This document shows, in pieces, positions 1-13,175 of a stretch of 64,000 nucleotides of DNA. How positions within the stretch are numbered: position 1 is the first letter of the stretch; every line of letters starts with the position of its first letter. The position numbers and the translations under genes were made by a program. The DNA comes from Holacanthus passer (taxonomy: Eukaryota; Chordata; Actinopteri; Pomacanthidae). The notes beneath the pieces were generated by a model. The model was not told where the DNA came from and ran no database searches. It saw only the letters and a program-made list of their open reading frames with translations. The stretch spans positions 2,757,501-2,821,500 of the forward strand of contig JAFREQ010000061.1 of NCBI GenBank assembly GCA_025331565.1, read 5' to 3'.

Positions 1-960
1 TTTTTTACAGAGCTTTCATAGCACAAGGTTAAAGTTTCATGAAGGTGCTGTTGCCTTGTATGGGAATGATCTCCAGTGTACAAATGTCTGAAATGAAAGG
101 TCTTAAAATGTTGGAATTACTGATTATTTAATAGGTAGTTTGACGTGATCTTACTTAAACTAAAGCCTGACACAGCACCTCAGATGGATGCAGCTCATTG
201 CCTTGACATAATCTTTCATAAACTTTCAGAGTAGTTATATATTTTAATCTCACTCCAGAGGGATGGTCGACGGCCAAACCATCATCGCTGGCTCTACATC
301 CCTACACAGCCCCAGTACATAAAACACGGGTTGTTTACGTGGCTTTCAGACGCTGTATTGGATTAAGGTGGCTCTTTAGCTTTTTTTTTCCCTGTGGCAG
401 TGGCCGATGAGCCGGTGGAGTGGATGTGACGGCCGCTTAAGCGGTGACAAGCAGAAGGTCAGTGTCGCTGATGAAGGAGTGAGGCCAGCTGGCCCTCTGA
501 TGTAGCCATCCTTTAAAGCACCCGGAGAATCTATCCTGTTTAAGGCGGACGCCCGGACAGACGTGGCCGGGGAAGACGGCGAGGAGAGAGGGAGCAGGGG
601 GAAGAAGAGACAAAAGGAAGTGGGTGAGGTAAAAGGAGTGGCAGAGACAGAGAGCTTAAATGTCCCCATTCTGATCAGTACCTCTGTAGCAGGCAAAATG
701 TTCCCCGGTCCCCTGGGCCATTTATTAAAGTGATGAAGAGCAGAGAGGCCCACTATGAATCAGACTCCCCTGTCCGCTGTGTGCTGCATAGGGATACTCA
801 CGGCCAGATACTCTCCTCACTTGATTGCGGCGATGCTTTTGCAGCTCGCAGGAGGAGCCAGGAGTGTGGTGGGAGAGCCCGAGAGCGCCAGGCGAAAGGA
901 GAGGAGAGAGGAGAGGGAGGCCTTTCTCTGTGGATACACATTAGCCTAGTTGTGCATATT
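1..960. other. Non-coding stretch, nothing recognised
   Basis: I see no gene or named repeat here. The minus-strand frame over 376-753 has no recognisable domain and lies in mixed-composition DNA with purine-rich patches (about 565-660 and 880-925). It is most likely intergenic or intronic. Confidence 0.5.
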
Positions 961-1120
961 GAATTAGATTAGATCAGATTGGATGAAACTTTAATGATCC
1001 CTGTGGGGATATTGGGTCATTACAGTGAAAAGTGAGCAGTGAAACAAACAAAATAAACATTGCAAAATGATTAAAAAACTAATCTACTGAAAATAATAGC
1101 GCAAATAAATAAATGCATGA
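961..1120 (-). repeat. LINE 3'-tail-like fragment
   Basis: The segment opens with GATTAGATTAGAT-type short repeats, followed by an AACTTTAATGATCCCTGTGG-like string and a GGGTCATTACAG string. Read on the minus strand this resembles the 3' end of a teleost non-LTR retrotransposon (CR1/L2/Rex1 type), where a conserved end precedes an ATCTA-type tail. No reverse-transcriptase sequence adjoins it, so it would be a 5'-truncated dead copy. The family is assigned from memory of teleost repeats; a repeat-library search would settle it. Confidence 0.5.
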
Positions 1121-4100
1121 ACAGTTTGCATGAATTCAGATGAATGTTATTCACCTGCTTGTGTGACTGAAGGCAAACTAATTGCCACATTCGGGGGTAT
1201 AATATACCCAAATATTAACGCCTTTGCCTTATTCCTGCTCTCTTTGCCTACATCAGCACTCTTCACGCTGGCTTTGTCTGCGCTGCTCCGTGCTGAGCCG
1301 AGCCAGGCTCCACCATACCACCATATGCCTCATTTCCCTTTATGAGAATGAGGGAAGTCCCGTCCGCTGATTATCCCATATATAGCCAGTTGTAATCATA
1401 GGCCAGTGGAAAGTAGAAGGGCTGCATGGGGATACAGCCTGATACAGTATCACTGAATTATAAATGGGAAACTCATCTCCATGTTTGGGCCGGAGAGAAG
1501 GACGGAGAGCGAGGAGAGGGAGGAATGAACAATTTTGAGTTTTCCTCGTGGTTGTGTGGTTTAGTGAAAGCAAGATTTATGCTCCTTTCTCCTTAATATA
1601 TCTTCATGGTTGTTACGAGGATTAACAATGGCGAAAGCTGACGAGGCAGGTGCAGATACATCCCAACAGCTCTGAAGCCTTTTCAGCCAAGTTCTGAAGG
1701 TGTTGTTGTCGAACATATGAGTGAGCTGTCAGGATATTTCCTCCACCTAACCCCCTCTCTGTCTTTCACCTCCCTCCATAACCCCCCTCACCACCACCAG
1801 CACCACCACCTCCTCTCTCCCTGACACCTTCCCTCGGCGTAATACACACCAGCAAGCAATCGATACATACTCAGCCGAGAGCCAGGAGGAATTGTGGCAG
1901 TGTAGGCACCACACATTACAGGGTGGCCAAGGCCAATAAGCTGTGGAGGGGAGAAGGAGAAGGACGAAATGGGAGCTACGGCTAAATAACAGCTTCTGCA
2001 CACAGACTCCTCCTGATGATGGGAACATCTTTTTTAGTCGGCATTAAGCCTTTATTTTTCACCGGCGGTGACGTTTATTCAAATCCGGATAGATGCTGTC
2101 GTTTCGACCGAACTGACATCAATTTAGGGGCGATCTGATCCTGTTTAAAATACTCTCTCTCCCTCTCGCCACCCACATTATTATGCTTATTATTGTGGCG
2201 AATGTGATGAAATGCGCGAAGCACCACGGCAAGAGATGTGCCACTATGTTTCCATGGCAACGTATCACACCGCCGCTGCATCATACACTCAAATGACAGA
2301 CACAACCTATTAAGCCCTCTGAGATATATGAACACTGTCTGTTTGCATGAGAGCGAGAGTGTTAGTGTGTCAGTGTACACCCCCACGAGTGTGCACACGT
2401 CTTCACTTCACATATTTCTGCCAAGTAACAAAACTTGAGCTGGAATTTAACAAGGGAATAGTCACTTAAAAGGCTTCACGTGTGGAACATGTTATTAATT
2501 TTGATGGGATTTATTGTAAAAATGCTGCAGAGAATCACAGTAAATCCTGGTTTATTTGACTGATTGATTTCTATGTGTTTATGTTACTTGGTTTATGCTT
2601 CAGGTCTCTACAAACTGAAGAACTGACCTATTGCACTGAGAAGAGGCCTCAACCAAAACAGGTGGAGCAAAGTCTCAAGATGCCTTGTAGGTGTTCATAG
2701 TGAGTCCTGGAATAAACTTAATACGCTGATCATTCATTCAGTGAATTCCACGAGCAACAGATTCAGTATATGGCTTCACTGCGGTCAGTATCTAACCAGC
2801 CTACTAGTTCAGTTTGTTTGACTGATTATTGTCTGTATGTCATAAATTGCCCAAACTTAAAATCTAAATTCAGAACAATACATAAAAATAAATCTAAATT
2901 TGTCTCCTCAGTTAAAAACAAACATCATCATATGCAAACTGGGTGAGCGAACATGACGCAATACAAGTGGAGAAGTTGCAATAATTCTCATTATCAAAAT
3001 CATCATTATTAAGTACCACAGGAAAGTACTTTACATTTTGCATTAAAATAATTCCATACTTTAACCTTTGAGCTGTAAAATAATGTACTCTCACTATTGT
3101 GCTTCCATGTAATGCAGCCATGATAGATGTCACAGATTAAAGAGGAACAAACTTTTCTTAATAATTTCACTATAATCTACACAGATGTGGACTTGTACTC
3201 ACACGTGTGTCAACATATTAATGCAGACACTGAAGGCAGAAGCAGCTTTATTCTGTAGTTCCAGTCAAAGGGTATTCACAGAATAGAAATATGTTTATGC
3301 AGGTAAATCAAATTAATTGATTCTGTGAAATAAACAAACATATTTTCATATACAGACAGCGAGCGTGACTCTGTTTTCTTCAGACCATTCACCAGCTGTT
3401 TTCTAATCATAAATTTAAAACGAGCATTCTGTGTACTCTGTTCGTTTGTGTTTGTTCCGTGTCTGATTGTTGGTTAAAGCACTTCACCATTTAAGCCTCC
3501 TGCTGGTTGAAAGATCCCCTGAAGTTACTGAAGGAAAAAGGCCTCCGGCATCATCAGTCCTCGTGATTACAATCAGCGGCATCCAGACGACAGCATTCTG
3601 AAAGAATTAGATGCAAAACACCTGTCATTTTACCTCAGGAATTCAGGGGAAAAAAACAACAAAAAGAAGACTTTTGAAAAAGTTTGAGACGGTCATGGAA
3701 GTCATTATTTTCCATGCTTTGACTTTCTGACTTCATTTCACCTCCATGAAGGACACACGTGCTGAACAGACTGAATCTTCACATTACAACACTGCATATT
3801 TTTCATTTTAGAGCCGCACAGTCATGTAATGGCAGTAATTTATGGCATCAACACTGAAGCAGGCCTATATACACTTTATAATGTTCTAATGGCCCCCACA
3901 CATGAACCAGTGACCCAGATGTCTTGTAAAAGGGTGAGTGTGATTCATCAGAGGAGTCCAGTCACTTGTGATGCACTCGGCGCGGCCCACACCCGGTCTG
4001 AGCCTTGGGCAGACCACCATGATCTCAGCTTTTCTGGGACCGTTTCAAGTCCGAGGAGCGACAGTTAGCTATCAAAGTCCTGCGAGTGACCACATCCACG

Positions 4101-4140
4101 CAGCCTGGGGACATGTGTGGAGCACCCACGCTCGCCGAGT
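1121..4140. other. Non-coding stretch with pyrimidine-rich patch
   Basis: No gene is recognised. A pyrimidine-rich run at about 1741-1825 (CCTCC, CACCACCA and CTCTC motifs) produces artificial minus-strand frames over 1747-2028. From 2450 to 3800 the DNA is AT-rich, with no long simple repeat and no recognisable transposon. Confidence 0.5.
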
Positions 4141-4162
4141 CACACACACACACACACACACA
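4141..4162. repeat. (CA)n microsatellite
   Basis: About eleven uninterrupted CA units. The flanks are ordinary non-coding DNA. Confidence 0.95.
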
Positions 4163-4414
4163 TCCTGAGTAATGCTGGCCTAAAAAGGATGGGAGTATCA
4201 AAGAGTTCCCTCGCTGAAGATACCGTCTGCGGATAAGAATTAAAATGAGTTTCCATTTATCCACGTTCTGCTTTTATTCACTTTCACTTTGTCTATTGCT
4301 TTTCTATTTATCTCCCCTCTCTCCTCTGTCCGCTGCTGGTGTCTCTGTCTGGGTTAAACGTGCGTCCAATTTATCCGCCCCACCTTCTCCTCCTCTCCAC
4401 CCCCCATCTCCACC

Positions 4415-4418
<4 letters not shown>

Positions 4419-4451
<33 letters not shown>
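4419..4451. repeat. (TC)n microsatellite
   Basis: About sixteen uninterrupted TC units at the end of a longer pyrimidine-rich stretch that begins near 4250. The overlapping frames on both strands are low-complexity artefacts. Confidence 0.95.
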
Positions 4452-4453
<2 letters not shown>

Positions 4454-7400
4454 ATCTGTCCTCGCCCCTTCTTCCCTCGTAGATTGACTCTTTCCAATTA
4501 CATGAGCGGTTTCTTCAATCACACTGTAACAAATTACCTGACAAATTAAAAAAACACCAGTGATATTTCTGGGCTTTAGCATGGGCCATTCTTACCCTTA
4601 ATGAAATTTGCTAAGCCATACATCAGGAGTGTGTTGTCAGCCACGCGTAGCTCTTCAGATCTTCCTGTTTCCCCCTGCTGTTTTAATATGCTTTATACAG
4701 ATAATTATTTCCACAAGAAACACACATCTCGGCAGCTTGCTGCTTTCTATTGTTTTAATATTACCCATTAAATTAGTTCAACTTCTGCATTTTTTCTAAT
4801 AGGCGGATTAAAGGGAAATATTTGTGCATGCCTGTTTGCTCCATATCTTGGACGGCCTGCTTGCACCACTATCATGCAAAGGTAATTTCAGTGATTAAAG
4901 ACTTTCAGATCCAGGTTCACCGTTCGTTAATGTTAATGTGTCTGTTTGAATATTCCTCAGCGCGGCCACCGAGCACATCTCCGAGGTTTCTCCTCACACC
5001 AAACTGAATGTTTAGAACATTTGAAAAATTCATGAATAATATTTTTCTAGTGTTCCAGGATTAATCACAGAATAAATTTACTCGTGAAAGGATTTTCCAG
5101 TCTCCGAGAGGTGAGATTAAATGATTCAGCGTGCAGACAAATATATGTACCTATGAACATCCATATTTCAGCTGTAACTGCGTGCTCATTTTTCACATTG
5201 TGTATTCACTTTAACATCCCACTCTAAATTGAGTTATAGAGGTAATGTTTCCCGTTGCACACACCTTTTCGCGTGGGTGTGTGTGTGCACTGTAGGTGGG
5301 TGCATAGACTTGAGCTTTACTGCACACGCTGATTTGATTTTACCTCTGCTTGACATTAAAAGGCTCAGTGTGAGAAGTAGCATGACACACTGTACCTGGA
5401 TAAAGTGCCAATACCCGGCATGCTGATGTAAATAAATATTGAGCGTAGTTAATGTTGACATGTTATACTGTAATTTACAAAAGGCCTCACAGCTACTTTG
5501 AGTACACAGACTGAAGGCATCAGCTGCTTGTACTGTATCATGATAACAGGGAGTATTATTGAGTTGCTGTGACTTTTTATGTCATGTTTTGTGCTGCTTT
5601 TTTTCCCCCCGTATTGCACTAATGGCCTATTGAACCTGCCAATTCACATTCAGCTGAGTGTGCGAAAGCCCTCCTTGTTGTGAAAGGTCTTATCATTATG
5701 AACAGCTTACAGCGTCTCGGGCTGTACACAGGCTGAATACCAGCGCGGAGTTTGCAAGGATCTGTTTTAGCGTGAAGAGAAACATTCCATCCAGAGGAGG
5801 GATTCCTGGTGCTGGATGGGGCTCGGGACGCAAGAAAGCAGATGCTGGAGTTGGAGCGGCGCCAACGTGGACCCGGATGGTGCGCATGAACAGAGAGAGA
5901 GAGAAATGTTTGCTTTTTAGATGTGACTTTCAAATGGGGGGAGAGCTATAAAAAGCATACGTCCAGAACTGAGTCTAAAAGTCAAGGCCAGACGTCTGTC
6001 AGACAAGCACATATGCAGCACTGCTCAAACATATTCCTGCTACGGCTACACTTCCTCCTCCTCTAAAACTTCTATGACAGTACTACAGTACTTTACTGGA
6101 GTGATATTTTACAGTACTGCACTGTATGAAAGATGCAAAATACAACTCCATTCTAATACTTTCCGATGAAAAGTGGGTCTGCAACAGAAGAGAGCGTCCC
6201 AAACTGTGACACGGTAGCTGTGACCTATTTACCCAAATTAAATTTAGAGCAAAAGACAAAAATGAACAGTTCAAATTTTATCTTTGGACAGACACAAGCT
6301 CACAGTCTTCCCATCTCTCTGTTTTAAATCTTTGAGCTAATCCAAGTTAACCGACTGCTGACTCCTCATATTTACAGAACAAGAAAGCAAAATTTTCCCA
6401 AAATGTCAAACTATTAACTTTTAATACTAGATGACAATTGCATATGTGTACTATGTGCATAATACAAAACTGCATACAGCTTTACACGATACAGATTCAG
6501 AGTATTCTCTCTCTTTCCTCTCGCAGAATTCGTCCACATGAACATAAAAATTAACAGAGAGCTGAAACTGAACCAGCTCCCTGACCTCTGTGAGCTTTCC
6601 ATGAACCCTCCCCGCGGGTTTTCAGGGACATAAATCTCTGGGAAATAGTCGTCCTGCCGAACACCTGCTGGACGGCCGGACCGCTCGCCTCGGCCAGACG
6701 CCCTTAACGGCGGCTGTGACGACTTCTCAAGGTGGCTCTCTGCTTCCAGGTCAAACTAAAACACACCTAACAGCCATGCTGAACAGCGGCGTTGGACGGA
6801 CGCTGCATTCAGTCAAGGCTGCAGTCATGTCGTTTTATGATGAGCAATACCACCGAATACTGTAAATGCATCAGATATGGATGTTTATGTTGGTCATATT
6901 TGATGTCTTAACCCTTCAACATGAGCACAGCTCTTACTTTGCTAGCTTCAAGGCCTTTTTGTTGTATTGACTTAACCTTTAATTAACCAGGACGCATGGC
7001 TAGTTTAATGACTTTGGCGCCTCAGGTCATGGTCACTGTAGGGAACATAACAGCCTTTAACGCTGGTGGTATCCGTCTGCTCATAATAAAGTTGACATTT
7101 CAAGTAAAGGTATAGGAAACAGTCCATATAGTCCTTTCCTACTATAAATATCAGCTTGTGTGTGTCCACCTGCGTGTGTGTGTGTGTTTACAACAGGCAG
7201 TGAGTGAGTCCGCTCCTTCAGTCTTCAGTAGGATGCTATAAAAGTCAAAAACCAAATCAGACCCACAGGAGTATTCTTACCAAAGAATTTCCCAGCCAGG
7301 AGAAAGCAGTAAAATGTTATGTGTTCTCTGGGAGCACTTTGAACGGAAGAATCTCGACACGACAAGACGCCCGAGCTCCACACCGGCCGTCAACGTGTGA

Positions 7401-8432
7401 TGCGTCCGTGGGGAAGCAGAATCCTGCAACGTTCGTCACTTCCTGTCTTATCAGAGTCGCACAAGAGGTGGAGTTGAATGTGGAATTTGGCCTGTGTCTC
7501 ACACGTTAAATGAGGTTAAATGATTCATTACATAAGTTTGTGTATTTTTCCAAAATCGTGCATGTGTAGTTTTATTTTTATTTTTTTTTTGCAGATTACT
7601 CTTCGTATTTACATTGTAGAGTCAGTTCTTCACAGCTGAAATGACACTTTCTGGTAATTGAAATTGATTAAAAAGAAAGTCACTGATTCATTTAGAGGAA
7701 ATGTTTCTCAAAGCAGAGGATATTATTGTAATTATGCACCCTTACAGGCACACACCCATGCAGGAGACGAGAAAACAAAGTGGAACAAATGAAAGAAAAC
7801 ACAAAACAATTAAAATGCTAATTGTTTTGTATGGTACCAACATGTGGAGAGGGCTTTCTGGAGGCCTTCCTCGAGAGCCCCCCTCCAACACGGACTACTG
7901 TTGTATCTGCTGCGTGAGTGTTAGAGCGCTCTTGTGCAATTTTGTGAAAGGAAGTGAGAAAAAGAAAACTTTTTTTTTTTTGAGAGATTTTTCCGATTGC
8001 ATCACACGCTGCCGTAAATGTTTAGACCTACAACGAGGGCTTGGAGGGCATGCACACGGATCACCACATGCAGTTTTGATTGACAGCTCATCAGGATAAC
8101 AGGCTCTGATGTGAGGGACGCGTAACCTCCCGCACTAAAACATTCCAAACACACAACCCCGCTAGTTGCTGAGTAAACAGAAAATGTAAACGCCGGTTAT
8201 TTAACAAGCCCGTGCCTCTCCATCCTCACACCCCCTCGTCTCCTCCCACCTCCTGCCCTCGTCCTGCACCCCTGCCCCAGCATCCCCGCCTCTTTACACA
8301 TTAAGTATGCATTGATTCAGCCTTCCCCTGTGTTATAAATACAGCATCGATCCGCCCCGCGATCAATAGACTCATTCACATGCATAGAGCCACTTTGATA
8401 ACTCTCCTACTCTGAGCCACTCGCAATAGCAT

Positions 8433-8435
<3 letters not shown>
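4452..8435. other. Non-coding stretch with CpG-rich patch and TATA-like motif
   Basis: No gene is recognised. A TATA-box-like TATAAAAAG lies at 5947-5955 just after a G run, but no transcript structure follows it. About 6605-6725 is a short CpG-rich island in AT-rich surroundings. A short (GT)n lies at 7173-7187 and a T run near 7971-7981. The frames at 5658-5951 and 7701-8099 show no recognisable domain. Confidence 0.45.

Positions 8436-8463
<28 letters not shown>
8436..8463. repeat. (CT)n microsatellite
   Basis: Fourteen uninterrupted CT units. Confidence 0.95.
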
Positions 8464-8467
<4 letters not shown>

Positions 8468-8720
8468 TCAATAGCTTGACATATTCCTCTACATCATTCA
8501 TTATTTAATCCCAATAAATATATATGTGTGTAAAGACACTTACAATCAGCTGTAGAAATCCCTGAGATGACAGGCAGCATATAGTCCATAATTCATCTAA
8601 ATCACTATAACAGTGCATCAGCATGAGTGCATGTCCAATACCTTCAATTCTTAGTCGCTGTTAATATTGATGCACAGAGTAACTGAATGCATGATTGTTA
8701 AAATAATTCTTGCAGCCCAG

Positions 8721-8752
8721 ATCGGCCCACTTTGAGTCAAGCATGGGCCGAT
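8721..8752. repeat. Perfect 9-bp inverted repeat (hairpin)
   Basis: The arms ATCGGCCCA (8721-8729) and TGGGCCGAT (8744-8752) are exact reverse complements separated by 14 bases. It sits alone in non-repetitive DNA. It could be a dimeric protein-binding site or chance. Confidence 0.8.
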
Positions 8753-10429
8753 TCCTGGCCTCCTGCAGAATTGCTTCACCGATGAACGTGCATGCTATCA
8801 AACGCAGCGACATTCCTTCCGAACACAAACTTAATTAAAAGTAAAGAATCAGAATGTTTATTAGGTGGCCGTCGGATCGAGAGCAGAACCAGATGCGGCA
8901 CCAGATCTATGATTATTTGCTTTCTCTGCAGACATCTGGATGGAAACGGCATTTCTGGAAACTGCAACTACAGAAAAAGACTGTCCAGCTATAAAGGGAA
9001 GCAATTCACAATTTACAACTGCATTTGTAATCAGAAAAGATGGAAACAAACTCCACCGGTTTTAATCAGGCTGCATGCTTAGATAACATCCAGGTGGTTT
9101 ATTGCCTCTATATGTGAATAAACCAGTGCAGAAACTCTCCCGACGGCTCCAGCTGCTCAACATGACTGAGGTACAACAAAGCAGGATTTAGAAAACAGCT
9201 TTTTTCACAATTACTTTCATTTTTATTTACTATCTTTAATATTCCTACATCCTCCTCCCACACGCTCTCCTCTAAAGGAAGTGAAGGCTGAGGACGGTTG
9301 TTGATGATCTTTACAGGGGTCTGTCCCTGTTGTGCACTTAAGTAGCTCCTCATTGCTTTTATGGCGACTCACTAAAACCTGTCTTGTAAAAAAGGAGTCC
9401 GGGGAAGGTAAGGAAAGGTGGAACACATTCATAAAAAACAGAGAAAGGGAGGAAAAAATCAATGCCCATTTCTTCACCACCTATGAATTTTATTGGCTCT
9501 GCACACTCCCACCTCTGTCAGTCGGTCACAAATTTGCCAGGTTTAGTTAAGAATGCTGAAAAGCCGCATCATATCCCGACTGTAGATTTGTAGTTTTTTC
9601 CCTTTTGTGCTAACATTTAGAATAAATGGGAAGAGTCAACATGAAACAGGCCTTTCAGGAGCATGCAGCGGTACATTTTAAAATGACTCCTCTTAATGTC
9701 AGAACCTCACTTTACATTAGCCGGGGTGTAGAACAAGCAGACAGATAATGTCATTTCGTCGCTGTGCTTTACAGCTACTCCATTTTGACGGGGAGAGGTT
9801 TGCCTGGCAGTGCGTCTCATCTTAAAGATCAGCCTTAATTGTGCCAATGTGCAGGGAGACCCCGTCGTCCTCAGCGGGACTCTAATTGGCTTAAACTTAA
9901 CTTAACCTTTCTGCAGCTTCGTCGTACGAGCGGCAGTCAAAACGACGTTGTAAATGGATCTTTTGTAAAGTAACACAATATTAGAAATGGGCGCACACCT
10001 CTGCAGCGTATGGGCAAAAGCATGTTGCATGTGTCAGGCAATTCTGTGGAAGAAAATGAAATCAAGGGCTGGGATACTCAGAAATACAGTCACATTTCAC
10101 TTATCCACCTCTGCCAAGATATTTTACATGTTCACCAAAAGAAGAAAAAAAAATAATCCACTGCAATCATTACTCTCCATCAGCATGCTCAAAATTTTGA
10201 GATTTTTACTTCTCAGGTTAAAAGGTGCTCTTCTTTTATTCTTCAAAGACATGCAAATGTTCTCGCTCTCTGTCTTTTTTACCTTCATTCCAATAAACTG
10301 GGCTTATTAAATGCATTAGGCAGAATCAAAGTTGAGGTGTGCTTTGAATGCATTCAAAGAGGGTGGTGATTGGAGCTTGAAAAGGGAAAAGATGGGAACC
10401 CCTCTTAGTGTCCCTGTGCACATTACTGT

Positions 10430-10585
10430 ACACTACTTCATTTAGCACCAATTAGATTTTCAGTTCCCTTTCTGCTGCTAATGCCCAGGCTTGCAGGGCC
10501 CATGCTAAATTAAGCACTAGATCTTCATTGGGCTGCAAACCAATTGATTTTGCCCCTTAATCAATTTATTTCATTAGTTATACAT
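10430..10585. promoter_or_regulatory. Candidate homeodomain-rich enhancer block
   Basis: Non-repetitive DNA with closely spaced homeodomain-type words: CAATTAG, CTAATG, AAATTAAG, CCAATTGATT, TTAATCAATT and CATTAG. It has no simple repeat and no open frame with a recognisable product. This resembles developmental conserved non-coding elements of vertebrates, but that is inference from motif density only. Confidence 0.3.
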
Positions 10586-11743
10586 TCCTCTTTTTTCCCT
10601 CTCCCCTCCCTCTCCGCCGTCTTGTCTCTGGAGCCGGCACGAGGAGAGTGACCTATCCCGGAGTGTGACACGGAGGAGAGTGATTTGAATGATAACCAAA
10701 TAGCTAGCGCGGCCTCGGCGGTGTTTAAAGATCATATGTAAATCAAATGTCGGGGGGGAGAAATTGCTTGGTGGGGTTCTGTCAGAAAACAATTTAGTGA
10801 TCGTTAAAAGGGAGGCCTCGCCGTCGCGCAAACCTCCGCAAATTAAATCAATGCAGCCACCGGTCTCTGCCCCCTTTCACTTCTATCAAGCCCCCCTCCC
10901 TCCCTCTCCTTCTCCCGCTCTCATCTTTCTTCACACGCGGACGTAAAGATAGAGGAAGAGGAAGGCAGAAAGTGAGAAACCTTAAAGATTTTTCTGGATA
11001 AGGGCGATAAGGATGTTTTTATTACTCTCCTCCCACACTTTTGGAAATATGAAGGGAAAAAGCTGGACGTGCTAAGCAGCAGTGTAAATAGCACAAAGGG
11101 ACACAGCGTGGCACATGCATGATGACAGGCGTGATAATGCAACATGAGATGCAGGGAGATTGAAACAGACCCCACCCAGGATGATCTCACCGTTTATCTT
11201 AATGAGACGAGTTACTATAGCAGCGCCAGGCAGCTTTTCTACAGAAGACATCACTTCAGCAGTAGTTATGGAGAAAAATACTCTAAAATGTTAACCCCCC
11301 CAAGAGAGCCAGTCATGCTTGACTCCTATCCCTAAAGCCTGTATGTGTCAATCACAGTCCCCGGGGAGAGGCTGCATGTTTCATAAGACTAAGGAAATAA
11401 AAACATGTTGTGGAAAATCTACATTTGGTCGATGGAGGCGACATCACTCACTGCAACATGTTTGCGGAGTTGTGTGCCGGTGCGGGCTACAGATGTGGTT
11501 CGCAGTTGAAAAAGCAGAATGTATTTTCTTTCTCGAGCAGGGATGTGCAGGAGGAGATGTGGGTGGGCTGGCATGCACGCGTGCCCGCATGTACATTCGC
11601 TGTGTTGTCTGCAGGGTGTGCAGTCATACACAGTGTCACTATGAACACATACTGTGAGAAAGAAAAAGAACTACCCCATGTGTTGTCTTAGAGGCTTGTA
11701 ACAGCACCTTTGTTGAGGATAACACACGGGCGCGTACACATGC

Positions 11744-11760
11744 AACACACACACACACAC
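11744..11760. repeat. Short (AC)n tract
   Basis: About eight AC units. Confidence 0.85.
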
Positions 11761-12039
11761 GCATAGCCATGTAGAGATTTTGCAGTACACACTCACTGTG
11801 TCTGCTTGTCAAATGGCACCTGATATCCGCCAGCGTCTGGGAATCAAATTAAGTGAGCGACTGCTGCCGAGGCCTCCTACTCTTTTTTCTCATCCGCCAT
11901 CCCTGGGCATAATTAATTTTATCATCAGCGTCATTATTATTGTTAAATTGTTTTTCATATTTCTTCATTTTTTTTTCTCCCCCCTTCGCCTGCCCGGAAT
12001 ACCAAGTGTATGCTAATGTGTTTTGGAGATTGCCAGCGC

Positions 12040-12240
12040 ACACAGAGATGGAGAGAGGTAGAGAGGAATGAGAATGAGAGAGGGTCTGAGATGAGGAGAG
12101 GGTGGGAGATGGAGGTGAGACAGAGGAGGAGGAGGGGGGGGGGAGCAGGAGAGCAATGAGGTTGGGAGGCAGGTGGAGGGGAGGAAGGGTGTCGGTGGCG
12201 GAGAGAGGGGAGGAGGGGGGCTGTTCAGGTGAGGAGGGGG
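12040..12240 (+). repeat. Polypurine (GA/GGA) tract with G run
   Basis: The plus strand is almost all purine for about 200 bases, with GAGA, GGAGG and a run of about ten G near 12135-12145, then several further GGG runs. Such tracts can form triplex (H-DNA) or G-quadruplex structures. The 147-aa minus-strand frame across it is compositional. Confidence 0.85.
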
Positions 12241-13149
12241 CGCTGTTGTTGAGGGCCACATTACGTATTCCACCGGCGTATTTGGAACCCAATTAATCAA
12301 GCAGAGGAGAGGAGAGATGCAGAAAGGATGAGATCGCCCTTCACGTTGATGAGGCCTGGCCGGGGCAAACGCTCAACCACCTGAGCTCCTAACAGCCATG
12401 CCGACACACAGGAATTATGGCAATATCTTCACTCCTTTCTCTCTCTCTCAAACACACACTCCCTTGCTCTCTCTCTTCCCTCCTCTTTTTCCTCATCCCT
12501 CTCTTTGTGCTAATGTAACATAGAGTCTCACCTTCTCTGCTTCTTCTACCAAAGCTATTTACCTTGCACATTCTTCACCCGGCGGAGTAAAAGTCAAAGA
12601 GTTTCTTTTCTTTCATCTGTTAAATGTTGAAAGTTTTTATATTAAATGAGATTTTTGGTCAAATGTGTGAATAATTTAAACGCACTGACGCAAACTGGCA
12701 AAGCAGGAGAAGTACGAGGAGAAATCTGATTATGTTTTTAAGTTAACCCTCATATGTTTGTCACATTATATCTCTGAGGAATCGATGAACACCTTGAATC
12801 CTCGGTGCCACCCTCGCTGACTCCGGCACCAGGGCAGCTCTCCATCCTCTTCACGGATTTGGGGTCAAGCCTGTGGCGCCCAGCCACCGCCGGCGATCGT
12901 TGTGAAATTGACCGTCTCATAGAGGAAGAGAGACCGAGAGAAAAACTCCAGTCCCTCGTTGACTTAATTTGATTGCCCTCCCTCGAATGCAAGCCAATAG
13001 ATCCTGTATCTACATAGTGCTCTGCGCAGGGTCTATAAATATTGACCCTCCATTTCCTGTGTGTGGCGTTAATGAAGCATTTAGTATACCCACAGCATTA
13101 TGGAGGACCTATGTAAAGCCACCTCTCCCTCTGTCAATGCCATCCCTCC

Positions 13150-13175
13150 CACACGCACACACACACACACACACA
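13150..13175. repeat. (CA)n microsatellite, one interruption
   Basis: About twelve CA units with one CG interruption near the left end. Confidence 0.9.

Larger units (their letters stand above)
8464..11743. other. Non-coding stretch with possible regulatory DNA
   Basis: No gene is recognised. It contains a perfect 9-bp hairpin (8721-8752) and a homeodomain-rich block (10430-10585). About 9760-9930 is non-repetitive and mixes TAAT-type and CpG-bearing words, as conserved non-coding elements often do, but conservation was not testable. Confidence 0.4.

Noticed and set aside
5947..5955. TATA box suggesting a promoter
   Set aside because: No transcript, CpG promoter or coding exon follows; isolated TATAAAA words are expected by chance.
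11849..12292. 147-residue minus-strand open frame rich in Ser and Pro
   Set aside because: It is the translation of a polypurine/polypyrimidine tract and has no domain; overlapping frames on both strands are equally open.
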